Assembly: GCF_013186535.1 (NCBI RefSeq)
Contig: NZ_JABMCZ010000005.1
Span: 1,488,001 to 1,552,000 of the forward strand
From: Nocardia terpenica
GTDB taxonomy: Bacteria; Actinomycetota; Actinomycetes; Mycobacteriales; Mycobacteriaceae
Direction of reading: 5' to 3'
Length of the DNA stretch: 64,000 bases
Both the position numbers and the translations under genes were made by a program. Below the pieces are notes generated by a model. The model saw only the letters and a list, made by a program, of their open reading frames with translations. It was not told the DNA's origin and did no database searches. Shown one piece after another: positions 17,746 to 26,505 of this stretch; position 1 is the stretch's first letter, and each line of letters starts with the position of its first letter.

Positions 17746-18205
17746 GATGCCGAGTCGTGCCCGACTCCGACCAAGTCCCGGTTCGGGCCGCTGCGCCGCC
17801 CAACGCCGCGAACCGCCGCGTCCGTCCCGAACACCAGCAACGCTGGGGCAGACTACGAACTCGTGCCGCTTGACCAGTATGAATTCGTGGACACCGCACT
17901 AAGAATCGCGGATCGCTTCCCGGACACGAACTCGGCGTACTCCGGCCGCCACCACTCGCGGAACTCCGGGGCATCGGCGAACCTCAACGCCAGGTGCCGC
18001 ACATACCGGCACGGCGCCAACCGCTACGACGTGGGCAGCCATCAAACGCCTCCCCCGGCTACCCACCGGCCAGACCCGAAAGGGTGACCTGGCCATTTCT
18101 GGATCACACCGCCGACTGGTCCCAGACCCCGCAGGACCACACCCGCGGCGAGTCGGCCGCATCTCGAACCGAACAGGGACCTGGGTGTGCGGCAGACGCG
18201 GCGAC
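17746..18205. other. Gap of about 460 bp, possible decayed coding sequence
   Basis: No intact gene. On the minus strand around 17890-18010 one frame reads LALRFADAPEFREWWRPEYA, which resembles the 'SPEFRxWW' segment of MmyB-like regulators, but there is no start, HTH or continuation. Treated as unresolved. Confidence 0.3.
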
Positions 18206-19667
18206 TCAGGGTTCGGTAGCGAAAGGTAGTGGTGCGCAAGGCAGGTGGTGTTGCCAGAGGAGCAGAGATCGGGTTTCGGGATAGGGGCCGGTATGGGCGC
18301 CGTCGTTGTCGTACAGCCGTGTCGGTCGGCTGCCTTCATCGTAGACCGGCCAACCGGGATCTCCGTTGCGTGCGAACGCAATCCATGATGCTTGTATATC
18401 CGATGCCAGCGCCCACGCCTCGGCGGCGGGCGGATCGCCGTAGAACTGTGTCGACGCCGCGAAAGTTCCGAAGACGAGGGCGATATCGCCGTTGTGGCCG
18501 GCGGCGATCGGTGTCCGATCGTATCGCAGCTCGTACAGGTGAGTTCGGCCGCCGGCGGCGGTATGTGCTTGCGCCGCATGCACTGTGGGTATTCTCGTCA
18601 GCCGATCCGATAGTACGATCTCGTGGAGCTGGCGGTCATCGACGTGCGGATATGCCCGCCGGTATCGTTCCGGGTCACCGCCCGGGGAGAGGTCGCGCAG
18701 CACCCGCTCGGTCAGATCCGGGGTGACCGGAGGAGTGCCTGGTACGTGGAGAAAGGTCCGCCATTCGTCGCGGGTGTGACCGACCAGCAGATCGATCTCG
18801 CGGCCCGCGCCGTCGGCGAGCGCCGCACAGGGGGACTGCGGCAGCACCTCGCCGTCGACAACCGGTTGGAACAGCGACATCCAGGCGAAGTGTCGGCCTT
18901 CACCCCACCAGTGGGCGAGGGGTGCGGACTGCACCGCGGAGGTGGCCTCGACGAGTTGTCGCGGTGTGCGCTGTGCCAGAGCCGCGGCCGTCGGCTCGGC
19001 ACCGGCGGTTTCGGCGATCGCGGCGCTGACGGCGTCGGCAAGTTCCGGACTGAACGGACGTGGCGTCGGACTTTGCGCGATCACCCTGGTGAACAGGCCC
19101 CGCGCGGCAGGCATCGTCATCAACGCCAGGGACGAGCCACCCCCCCGCGGATTGGCCGAAAACGGTGACGTTGTTCGGATCACCACCGAAGGAGGCGATA
19201 TTGCGTTGGACCCAAGCCAGTGCGGCGGTCTGATCGAGCAGACCTCGATTGTCGGGCGCACCCGCGATCCGGGCGAAACCCTCGACACCGAGGCGGTAGT
19301 TGACCGTGACGACGACAACGCCACGCGCGGCCAGCGCTGAACCGTCGTACAACGGCACGGCCGACCACCCGATATTGTTGCCGCCGCCGTGAATCCACAC
19401 CATGACGGGCAGAGCGTCCGCGTCGGCGGGTGTCCAGACATTGAGTGTCAGCCACTGATCCGGATCGTCGAATCCCTCGGTGGGCAGCGCGGGAAACCCG
19501 AACAGAGTCGGTTGCGGGGCCGGCGGACCGAACCGCACCGCCTCCCGGACCCCCGTCCAGGGGAGGGGGTGCTGTGGTGCCGCGAACCGCCAGCGGCCCA
19601 CGGGTGGCTGGGCATAGGGGATACCGCGAAACACGGCCACCCCGTTGACGCGTGTGCCGCGGAGCAC
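18206..19667 (-). pseudogene. Type B carboxylesterase, frameshifted at a C7/G7 tract
   Basis: Alpha/beta hydrolase of the carboxylesterase/para-nitrobenzyl esterase family, in two frames. The first part reads VAVFRGIPYAQPPVGRWRF, then MVWIHGGG (oxyanion hole) and the nucleophile FGQSAGG. At a run of seven C (19140-19146 on the plus strand) the frame breaks; removing one base restores GGGSSLALMTMPAARGLF and the rest of the enzyme, including GHNGDIALVFG with the catalytic His, to the stop at 18206. The obvious upstream start is also lost: GGAAGGGG is followed by ATC at 19715, in frame, where an ATG would be expected; GTG 19667 is the first usable start. Last gene of the HD-SDR-esterase operon. 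Confidence 0.75.
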
Positions 19668-19739
19668 GCCTTCGGTGGTTCGCGCGTGTGGCCGGGTGGC
19701 AGGCGTGGGTTTGATCGTTTGCCCCTTCCGAATTCGGTT

Positions 19740-20524
19740 TCATCGAGCAGGCAGTGCGGGCGCGTGGACCAGGCCACCGTCGACCACGAATTCCGAGCCG
19801 GTGCTGTATCCGGCGTCGTCGGAGGCCAGGAACAGGACCATGCGTGTGACTTCGTCCTCGCGGCCGGGACGGGCTATGGCCAGCCGCTGGTAGAACGGCG
19901 TGGTCGGGGCCGGGGCGTCGGCGGTGTCGGGGATGCCGACCCACGTGTCGGTCATAGGGGCGTCGATGAATCCGGGGTGGACCGAGTTGACGCGGATACC
20001 ATAGCGGCCCAGTTCATTTGCCGCCGCCTTGGTCAGACCGCGGACCGCCCATTTGCTGGCGTTGTAAGCGCTGCGCAGCGGCGGCCCGGCGGTCAGGCCG
20101 CCGACCGATGAGATGTTGACGATCGCGCCGCCGCCCCGGCGCGCATGGACCCGACGACGACGCGGATGCCGAGGTAGGTGCCGGTCAGATTGATATCGAC
20201 GACCCTCTTCCAGGCGGCGGGGTCACCGTCTTCGATCGCGGCCGGCGCGCCGCTGATACCGGCATTGTTGACCAGTACCGACACCGGCCCGAAGCTGTCC
20301 TCGGCGGCATCGATCGCATAGGCCCAGTCCTGTTCGCTGGTCACGTCGTGTGGGACGAACAGCGCCTGTTTGCCGAGTTGAGCGGCCAGTTCCCGGCCTT
20401 CGGTCTCGAGAATGTCGGAGATGACCACATTCGCGCCCTCGCCCACGAACCCGCGGGCGTGGCTGGCACCAAGGCCCCGCGCTCCGCCGGTAATGAGAAC
20501 CGTCTGATCGGTGAAACGTTTCAT
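19740..20524 (-). pseudogene. Short-chain dehydrogenase/reductase (SDR), frameshifted
   Basis: Classical SDR of about 260 residues in three pieces. The 5' part has TGGARGLGASHARGFVGEGA (Rossmann motif) and VLVNNAG; after VVVGSMRA a missing base in a GGGGCGGCGGCG stretch near 20130 shifts the frame; the other frame continues IVNISSVGG, AYNASKW (catalytic YxxxK) and SEFVVDGG to the stop at 19740. All catalytic residues can be found, so the lesion is a single frameshift or a sequencing error. ATG 20524 is chosen (MKRFTDQTVLITGG); ATG 20545 is seven codons upstream. Lies 33 bp after the HD gene. Confidence 0.75.
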
Positions 20525-20557
20525 CGCTACGCTTCTTTCGTCCATCTGGTTTGTGAC

Positions 20558-21157
20558 TTACTCCGTGAACGGCGGATTTCCGATATCGGGTCCCATGTAC
20601 CCGCCGTTGACCCACCAGGCGACCCGGGACTCCGGTTTACGCTCGGCCTGGTCGAAACACGCGCGGCGCAACCATTCTCGGAATCCCAAACGAGGCCAGT
20701 TCTCCACGACCTTGTCGAGAAGTCGGGGGTCGATCTCGTCGACGCGAAACCCATGGGTGTCCAGACCGGTTCCCATAGCCGTCAGCACAACCTCCGGGCG
20801 CGGGTCGTTCACGGCGGCGACACCATCCAGATGCAGGGCTATCGCATCCTTCACCAGCGTCGCCCGCTCCGGCGGGCAACCCTGCTCGATCAGGAACGAT
20901 TCGGCGGCGGCCGCACCCTGCACCTCGAATCCGGCAGGCCCGTCGTATCTTTCGGTCAGGCCGAGATCGTGGAGCGTGGCGCAGATATAGAGCGTTTCTC
21001 GGTCGACCTTCCATCCGCGCCGCTTTCCCAGCGCCCATCCGAATTGATAGGTGCGCCGACAGTGATTCACCAACACCTGCGGAGCCGCCGCGGCGAGTAA
21101 ATCCGTAACCGCCTCTGCCAGTGCCGAATCGGGTACGGCCACCGCATCCGATGCCAT
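20558..21157 (-). CDS. HD domain-containing protein
   Basis: A 199-aa metal-dependent phosphohydrolase-fold protein of the cyanamide-hydratase-like HD group. Seen: NHCRRTYQFGWALGKRRGWK, the HD doublet in CATLHDLGLTERY, and AIALHLDG with further metal ligands. ATG 21157 has GGAGAAAGG upstream. First gene of a minus-strand operon with an SDR and an esterase, divergent from an IclR regulator: an arrangement typical of small-molecule breakdown or detoxification. The substrate is unknown; the two downstream genes are broken, so the pathway is probably defunct. Confidence 0.82.
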   Translation of the reverse strand: MASDAVAVPDSALAEAVTDLLAAAAPQVLVNHCRRTYQFGWALGKRRGWKVDRETLYICATLHDLGLTERYDGPAGFEVQGAAAAESFLIEQGCPPERATLVKDAIALHLDGVAAVNDPRPEVVLTAMGTGLDTHGFRVDEIDPRLLDKVVENWPRLGFREWLRRACFDQAERKPESRVAWWVNGGYMGPDIGNPPFTE

Positions 21158-21225
21158 CGAATTTCCTTTCTCCGGGAAATATCCTCGACGTCCCTCGCGG
21201 GTCTAAAGTAGCCGCCTGATCCAGG

Positions 21226-21263
21226 TTTACACAATGTGATCAACTCCTACATAATTACGTAAA
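21226..21263. promoter_or_regulatory. Candidate IclR operator region
   Basis: In the divergent gap, TTTAC (21226-21230) is mirrored by GTAAA (21259-21263), and the latter overlaps the perfect palindrome TTACGTAA (21255-21262). The stretch is AT-rich against a GC-rich background and lies 15-50 bp before the IclR start. Likely promoter/operator for both directions. Confidence 0.35.
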
Positions 21264-21277
21264 AAGCAAGGAGCGGA

Positions 21278-22057
21278 ATGAGCCGAGAATCCGGACAACC
21301 ACGTCGGCGGCGACGTCCCCATCACCGCACCCTCGATCGCGCGGCGGCGATCCTCGATACCGTCGCGCTCGAGCGCGCTCCCATCGGGCTGACCGACCTG
21401 GCCGTGCGGCTCGGCGCGCCGGTTTCCTCCATCCAAAGCCTGGTCAACGGTCTGGTCGCCGTCGGTTACCTCACCGAGGAAAACCGCCGCTACACCCTGG
21501 GACCGGCACCGTTCGTCCTCGCCCTGCGCGCCGGGCACCGGCCGCTGGAAACCGTCCACCACGCCGATCTCGTCGCACTGCACGAGGTGACCGGTCTGGC
21601 CGTCGTACTGGCGATCCGCGTCGGCGACTCCGCCATCTCCATCGACGCCACCGACACCGGCGACCACAGCGTGATCAGCTACCTGGCCGAGCGGCACCTT
21701 CGGCTCCCGCTGCACACCATCGCCATCGGGCGAGTCCTGCTGGCACACCTGCCCCGAGACGAACGCCTCGACTACGTCACCGGTGTCGAGTCGGCCGACC
21801 ATCGAGAGGCATTCGCCCTGATCACCGAGCTCGACGCCATCCGCCGCGACGGCTACTACTGCGGTCCCAGCGGCCCCTTGTTCGACAACATCGCCGTCGT
21901 AGCCGCACCCGTCCACGAACATGGCAGCGTCGTCGCCGCTGTCTCCCTGGTCGGCCCCCACGACCGAGTCGACCCCCACAAAGCGACCTTGCCCACCCTG
22001 CTCACCGACACCATCCGGCGCTGGTCGACCCGATCGTCCGGCGCGCTCGACACCTGA
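21278..22057 (+). CDS. IclR family transcriptional regulator
   Basis: A 259-aa IclR protein: N-terminal winged HTH at about residues 18-75 (IGLTDLAVRLGAPVSSIQSL) and C-terminal effector domain (about 85-250) with AIRVGDSAISIDA, LPLHTIAIGRVLLAH and AAPVHEHGSVVAAVSLVGP. ATG 21278 has AAGGAG upstream. Divergent from the HD-SDR-esterase operon, which it most likely controls. Looks intact although two target genes are broken. Confidence 0.86.
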   Translation: MSRESGQPRRRRRPHHRTLDRAAAILDTVALERAPIGLTDLAVRLGAPVSSIQSLVNGLVAVGYLTEENRRYTLGPAPFVLALRAGHRPLETVHHADLVALHEVTGLAVVLAIRVGDSAISIDATDTGDHSVISYLAERHLRLPLHTIAIGRVLLAHLPRDERLDYVTGVESADHREAFALITELDAIRRDGYYCGPSGPLFDNIAVVAAPVHEHGSVVAAVSLVGPHDRVDPHKATLPTLLTDTIRRWSTRSSGALDT

Positions 22058-22541
22058 ACCGCTGTGACAGCATTCGGCGAGTGGCCGTGATCGAAGGCAC
22101 CGAACACGGCGGCTCGCAGCCCAGAGGAGCGGGCCGGACGTCAGTTGTGTTCGGCAGCAACCATTCCCACGCGCGGTTTCCATGAGAGGTAGTCGGCAGA
22201 ATCGGCGCCGCTTCGCTCAGCGTCTCAGCACTTACCCCGCCAACGACCGAACTACCTCGGCAGGGTCGTCGGCATAACGGAAGGCCACCTACACGACATC
22301 GACGGTGACCGACGGCAAGACCCAGGGCAGCGGCGCACCTCTGGCTATAGCCGACTCAAGTGATCGGTAATGCCGAATACCGTGTGTTCAGAGGGTTTCG
22401 AGAATCCGGGTCCGGCCATGGGTGTCGGTGGCTCATGGCAGTGTCAGCTGTTGTGACTGCTTCAGCTGATGACGGCGCCTGGTTTCAGGATCATGGACTG
22501 TGTTTTTCGACCTTGGTCGCGAGCAGCGAACAGGGGGTGTC
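22058..22541. other. Intergenic region, about 480 bp, no gene seen
   Basis: Between the IclR gene and the DUF6461 gene. No family-like frame or repeat was recognised. Confidence 0.45.
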
Positions 22542-23144
22542 GTGAACACCGCCACCGGTGGCCTTGGGTGGATGTACGACAGGGATCTGCCGCTGGTCGG
22601 CCTCACCTTCGCGCGTCAGATCAACGCCCGGGAGCTATTGGAGCGGATGGGTGTCGACCACGACACCGTGGCGGTGCGCGCGCCGTATGACTTCCACGAC
22701 GAGTTGGGCGGCCTTCTCTATGTACACGACGGATATGTGGTCAGCGCAGGGCATTACGGAAGCTGGGCCTGGGCGTGGGAGCACGGCAGTTGGAAATCCC
22801 TCTATGACCGCGGCTTGGTGCTGCGCGCCTCGATCGGAACCGCGGCACTGGAGTTGCACGCCGACGTGAATGGCGGAGTGGTGTTCCGGTACGCCGAGGA
22901 CGGCCGTCTCATCACCGGACTCGACATCACCTACAGAGTCGAACGGACAGGCAGCGACCCGCACCGCTTCGACACCGAGATGCGGGCCCTCGGCGCCCGG
23001 CTCGAAGAACACGAATACGGCCCCTTGGGGCCCGACGGAATGTGTTACAAGCTTGCGGAGAACCTCGGCGTCGGGGTGGGTCTGGATGACCTCAACGAAC
23101 GTCCCGTCCTCAGCGGCCGACTCCTGCCCCCGACCTCGCGGTAG
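22542..23144 (+). CDS. DUF6461-like hypothetical protein
   Basis: About 200 aa, soluble. The layout LVGLTFARQINARELLERMG, SAGHYGSWAWAWEHGSWKSL and a later NGGVVFRYAEDGRLITGLD is that of the actinobacterial DUF6461 group, whose function is unknown. GTG 22542 follows AGGGGG and is preferred; an upstream in-frame start at 22500 has no ribosome site. No operon partners. Confidence 0.65.
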   Translation: MNTATGGLGWMYDRDLPLVGLTFARQINARELLERMGVDHDTVAVRAPYDFHDELGGLLYVHDGYVVSAGHYGSWAWAWEHGSWKSLYDRGLVLRASIGTAALELHADVNGGVVFRYAEDGRLITGLDITYRVERTGSDPHRFDTEMRALGARLEEHEYGPLGPDGMCYKLAENLGVGVGLDDLNERPVLSGRLLPPTSR

Positions 23145-23468
23145 CTGCCGAGTCACTCGACACGCACGCCCGGCGTTCCTCGCCTCGGAAAGCACAGGAC
23201 GATCAGCCGACATCCCGGCGACGAACGTACTGTATTGGCCGCGTTCCGCTCTGCTGACCCCGATCCGCGTGGTCGGCCGAGCCGGTCCAGCGAACGTCCT
23301 GTAGTGCCTCGTGGCGCACGTTGGTTGATCGTTCAGATTGGTTGGGCGGCATGATCTTCCAGCGCCCCCCGCGTGCCAAGGTTCGGAGATGTTCGTCCGG
23401 GTTCTTCGCTGCGAAGGCGATGGGCTCCGCTACCGTTTGCTGACAGTCGAATTCACGGGGAGGTAGTG
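23145..23468. other. Intergenic region, about 320 bp, no gene seen
   Basis: No recognisable coding or RNA feature between the DUF6461 gene and the broken small ORF. Confidence 0.4.
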
Positions 23469-23620
23469 ATGACATGGACGGGGCGGTTCGAGAAGGCTGA
23501 CGGTACAGAGGTGGAACCGCCGGTCGAGCCCGAGGAGTAGACGGCGGTGTGGACCAAGTGCGGCTCTTCGAAGATGATGACGAGGTTTGCGAGGGCCCGA
23601 TCACCGTGCCGAGATCATCT
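23469..23620 (+). pseudogene. Broken small hypothetical gene (MTWTGRFEKADG type)
   Basis: ATG 23469 with GGGGAGG upstream starts MTWTGRFEKADGTEVEPP, the N-terminus of a small (about 65-70 aa) hypothetical protein I recall from Nocardia/Rhodococcus-type genomes. It stops after 23 codons at TAG 23538-23540, but the expected C-terminal half appears in another frame shortly after (VDQVRLFEDDDEVCEGPI, 23550-23605). A deletion plus frameshift separates the halves. Confidence 0.5.
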
Positions 23621-23751
23621 CGGCACCAGCAACACACGATAATGCCGCCGGGCGGGCGGCCTGCGCGGCGAGATCGACTGCGGCGCAGGATGTCCGGAAA
23701 TAGCCGACGAGCGAGACGGCTGTGCGCAGGCGAAATCGGCAGTGAATCAAT

Positions 23752-24387
23752 ATGATCGAGGCGGTGGGAGACGAGAAGACAAACAGTGGTACGACCAGCC
23801 GCCGTTCGGTCATCGTGGGCTCCGCGGCGGCCGCCGTGGGTGTCGGGATCGGGGTGGCTGCGGCGAAAATCAGCGATGCAGACAACGACACTTCGACCAT
23901 GGAGAGCTCGTTCAAAGTAGTCGATCGTCGCGGTAAGCAGCGCTTCCTGTTCGAGACGAGAAAACCGCCGGTCATCCTCGGCGGCAAGACGTATCCGGCG
24001 CAGACACGGCGCGCGCCGGACGACGGGTCCTACATGCTGTTCAACGATGAGAACGGCGACGAGAAGGGCGGCATCCTCGCCGCCGGTGACGGCGCGCAGA
24101 TCTCGTTCGACTACCCCAATGGAGACGCCATCCATCTGGGGACCGGATGGCAGGACAAAACGGGCGGTGCCGGTCTGGAGATATACCACCCATCGGATCT
24201 GAAGGCATCGGCCGACGAAGCGAAACACCCTGTGGGACTGCGACTGTTCGTCGACAACGAGAACGGAACAGGTCTGACGTTATGCGACCAGCAAGGCCGA
24301 CCGCGAATACAGCTGCGGGTAGCGATGGACGGCACGGCCTCCATCGCCATCTTCGACGAACAAGGCGCGATCGTCAAGCAGCTCTGA
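23752..24387 (+). CDS. Exported hypothetical protein with possible Tat-like signal
   Basis: A 211-aa protein. N-terminus TTSRRSVIVGSAAAAVGVGI has a twin arginine followed by a hydrophobic Ala/Gly/Val stretch, suggesting Tat-type export or a membrane anchor. The mature part contains repeated short turns such as DRRGKQRFLF, DQQGRPRIQLRV and FDEQGAIVKQL, reminiscent of beta-solenoid repeats. No family or activity assigned. ATG 23752 lacks a strong ribosome site; GTG 23764 is an alternative. Monocistronic. Confidence 0.6.
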   Translation: MIEAVGDEKTNSGTTSRRSVIVGSAAAAVGVGIGVAAAKISDADNDTSTMESSFKVVDRRGKQRFLFETRKPPVILGGKTYPAQTRRAPDDGSYMLFNDENGDEKGGILAAGDGAQISFDYPNGDAIHLGTGWQDKTGGAGLEIYHPSDLKASADEAKHPVGLRLFVDNENGTGLTLCDQQGRPRIQLRVAMDGTASIAIFDEQGAIVKQL

Positions 24388-24516
24388 CGGCCATTCGTGT
24401 TGTCGAGCGGGCAATTCCAACCTTCACTTCTCGGGGCCGACGACTCGAAGATCTCCCCCGGGCGAACGCTTCGTCGACCTCGGCCGGCATCGGCCGAAAA
24501 CAATAAGCCCCCGCCC

Positions 24517-25173
24517 TCAGCACTGCTTCCACGCGAAATGGTAGGTCGTGACGATACTTCCGTCCGTGGAATCCATGGTGATGAAGCTGGTGGTCTTGGG
24601 GTCCGATGTGCCGGTCTTCACCCGCAATTCGGTATTGATGTCGAAGTCGCGTTCTTCTCCGCACGGCTCGTAGACTACGGACCCCACATCGGTCGAGTCC
24701 GTCTCCTGCCAGTCGTCGTCCATGAGGCCGGTGAACGGGTGGTCGGCGTATTGGGTCGGCGAGTTGCCCTGGAAGTAGTATCTGGCACGTTCCAGAGCGG
24801 TCGCTCCGAGTTCCAGATGCGCGAATCCGCGATAGTCCGCCGAGGCTATCCCGTAGGTGAAGCCTTGGGGAACATGCACTCTCAGGTCGAGCTGGCAGTT
24901 CTTGCGGAAGTCGGTCGGGTCGGCTCCCGAACCCGCCTTCGCGGTGTATTGGCTGTAGGTCACCGTGAAGGCCGTATTGTCGAGCGCGACCGCGACAACC
25001 GCTGTTCCCTGTGGGCAACCGGTCCCATTGACGGTCACGACGTCGATGACGATCTTGTCGGGCGGAGGGGTCGAGGTCCAGGCGGGTCCCGACGCCCCGG
25101 AAGCCGGTGCGCCGGACATCGGAACGGCGAGCGTGAAAAGGGCAGCGCTGACGGCGGCGAACTTCTTGTGCAT
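24517..25173 (-). CDS. DUF4360 secreted protein (copy 1)
   Basis: A 218-aa secreted protein with a Sec signal (KKFAAVSAALFTLAVPMSGA) and the DUF4360 signature: TAFTVTYSQYTAKAG, DPTDFRKNCQLDLRVHVPQG, YRGFAHLELGA, and a C-terminal TDGSIVTTYHFAWKQC with a terminal Cys. Several Cys suggest disulfides. Function of DUF4360 is unknown. ATG 25173 has GAGGGGAAA upstream. A close paralog lies 131 bp upstream. Confidence 0.85.
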   Translation of the reverse strand: MHKKFAAVSAALFTLAVPMSGAPASGASGPAWTSTPPPDKIVIDVVTVNGTGCPQGTAVVAVALDNTAFTVTYSQYTAKAGSGADPTDFRKNCQLDLRVHVPQGFTYGIASADYRGFAHLELGATALERARYYFQGNSPTQYADHPFTGLMDDDWQETDSTDVGSVVYEPCGEERDFDINTELRVKTGTSDPKTTSFITMDSTDGSIVTTYHFAWKQC

Positions 25174-25304
25174 GATTTCCCCTCACAATGCTCCGGTAGC
25201 AGACCTACCGCACTGAGACCTATCACTGTAAGCGATACCGCATCAGACCGAAACCCCTACTGGGACAACATATCTCGGGTGGAAGGTTCGTTACTGTCGC
25301 GCTC

Positions 25305-25964
25305 TCAGCACTGCTTCCACGCGAAGTGGTAGGTGGTGACGATACTTCCGTCCGTGGAATCCATGGTGATGAAGCTGGTGGTCGTATACGGGTCCGATGT
25401 ACCGGCTTTCACACGCAACTCGGTATTGATGTTGAAATCGCGAGTTTGACCGCAGGGCTGGAACACGATCGCCCCGACATCGGTCGTGTCCGTCATCTGC
25501 CAGTCGTCATCGTAAAAACCGCTCAAGGGATGGTCGACATATTCGGTCGCCGAGTCGCCCTGGAAGTAGTACCGAGCCCTTTCCAGAGCTGTCGCTCCGG
25601 CGCCCAGGTGCGCGAAGCCGCGGTAGTCCGCGGAAGCTATCCCGTAGGTGAAGCCCTGCGGGACATGTACTTGCAGAACGAGCTGGCAGTTCTTCCGGAA
25701 GTCGGTCGGGTCGGCTCCCACACCCACCAGTGCCGTGAACTGGCTGTAGGTCACGGTGAAGGCCGTGTTATCGGCAGCGACCGCCACAGCCGCTGTGCCC
25801 TGGGGGCAGCCGGATCCATTGACGGTCACGACATCGACGGTGATCCGGCCGAGGGGAAAGAGCGTATTCGGGCCGGATACCGGGGCACCGACGGCTGGTG
25901 AACCCGACATCGGCAGGGAGAAGGCGAAAAGGGCAGCGCCCAGGGCGGCCAACTTTTTGTACAT
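25305..25964 (-). CDS. DUF4360 secreted protein (copy 2)
   Basis: A 219-aa paralog of the neighbouring copy, with signal peptide KKLAALGAALFAFSLPMSGS and the same motifs (VTYSQFTALVGVGADPTDFR, VHVPQGFTYGIASADYRGF, terminal HFAWKQC). The 3' ends of the two genes are almost identical over about 100 bp, showing a fairly recent tandem duplication; the regions after the signal peptides differ most. Same strand, probably separate or read-through transcription. Confidence 0.85.
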   Translation of the reverse strand: MYKKLAALGAALFAFSLPMSGSPAVGAPVSGPNTLFPLGRITVDVVTVNGSGCPQGTAAVAVAADNTAFTVTYSQFTALVGVGADPTDFRKNCQLVLQVHVPQGFTYGIASADYRGFAHLGAGATALERARYYFQGDSATEYVDHPLSGFYDDDWQMTDTTDVGAIVFQPCGQTRDFNINTELRVKAGTSDPYTTTSFITMDSTDGSIVTTYHFAWKQC

Positions 25965-26505
25965 GGTTTCCTCGCAATGTTCCAGCCGCAGACAGATCTC
26001 ATTCTAAGCAGCCAGCCAGTGGATGCGAACCCCTACTCACAGTGGCGGTTTCGTATCAGTGATCCGATGATGGCATGTGTGGCCGGGCGATTGGCCATCT
26101 GCCTCGAATAACGCCTGCGCGCACATTCTTTCGTCTCAATACGACTCGCAGGCGCACACAATGCCCCCTGGACCGTTTACATTCCGCCCCACAAGGATTC
26201 GATCGATGCGCCGACCGGCGACCCAGCGACGATACGGCCCCATCAACTCGGTCACCATCTGCGGGTGCATCGCATACACCACCCGGGTACCGATCCAATG
26301 CCGCCGGATCGAAGTAACTCGGCGACATCATGATTCGGGAACAGCCGGTCATCCGACCTGCGATCGGTTCGTGGTGTGGCAGCGGCGTTTCAGCGGCCAT
26401 GAACCAAGCTCGGCTTCCGGAGTCGTCAGGCGTACAACGCCGGGCACGGAACGTACCTTTCGGCCCGATACCGCTGACGAGTAGCGCTGTGTAACCCGCC
26501 TTCTT
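25965..26505. other. Intergenic region, about 540 bp, no gene seen
   Basis: Boundary between the decaying left region and the dormancy island. Lower G+C than its surroundings. A frame starting MCGR at 26075 was checked and rejected as an SRAP-type protein. No inverted repeats or tRNA seen. Confidence 0.45.

Noticed and set aside
17890..18010. MmyB-like regulator remnant
   Set aside because: Only one 20-residue stretch resembles the family; no HTH, start or continuation, so it is not reported as a gene.
3551..23620. All broken genes explained by sequencing error alone
   Set aside because: Large in-frame deletions and chimeric remnants cannot come from base-calling errors, and the adjacent 32 kb reads cleanly. 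The esterase, SDR and TGA cases individually could still be errors.
26075..26317. MCGR-starting frame as an SRAP (DUF159/YedK-type) protein
   Set aside because: Only the first four residues fit; the rest lacks SRAP motifs and the frame is short.
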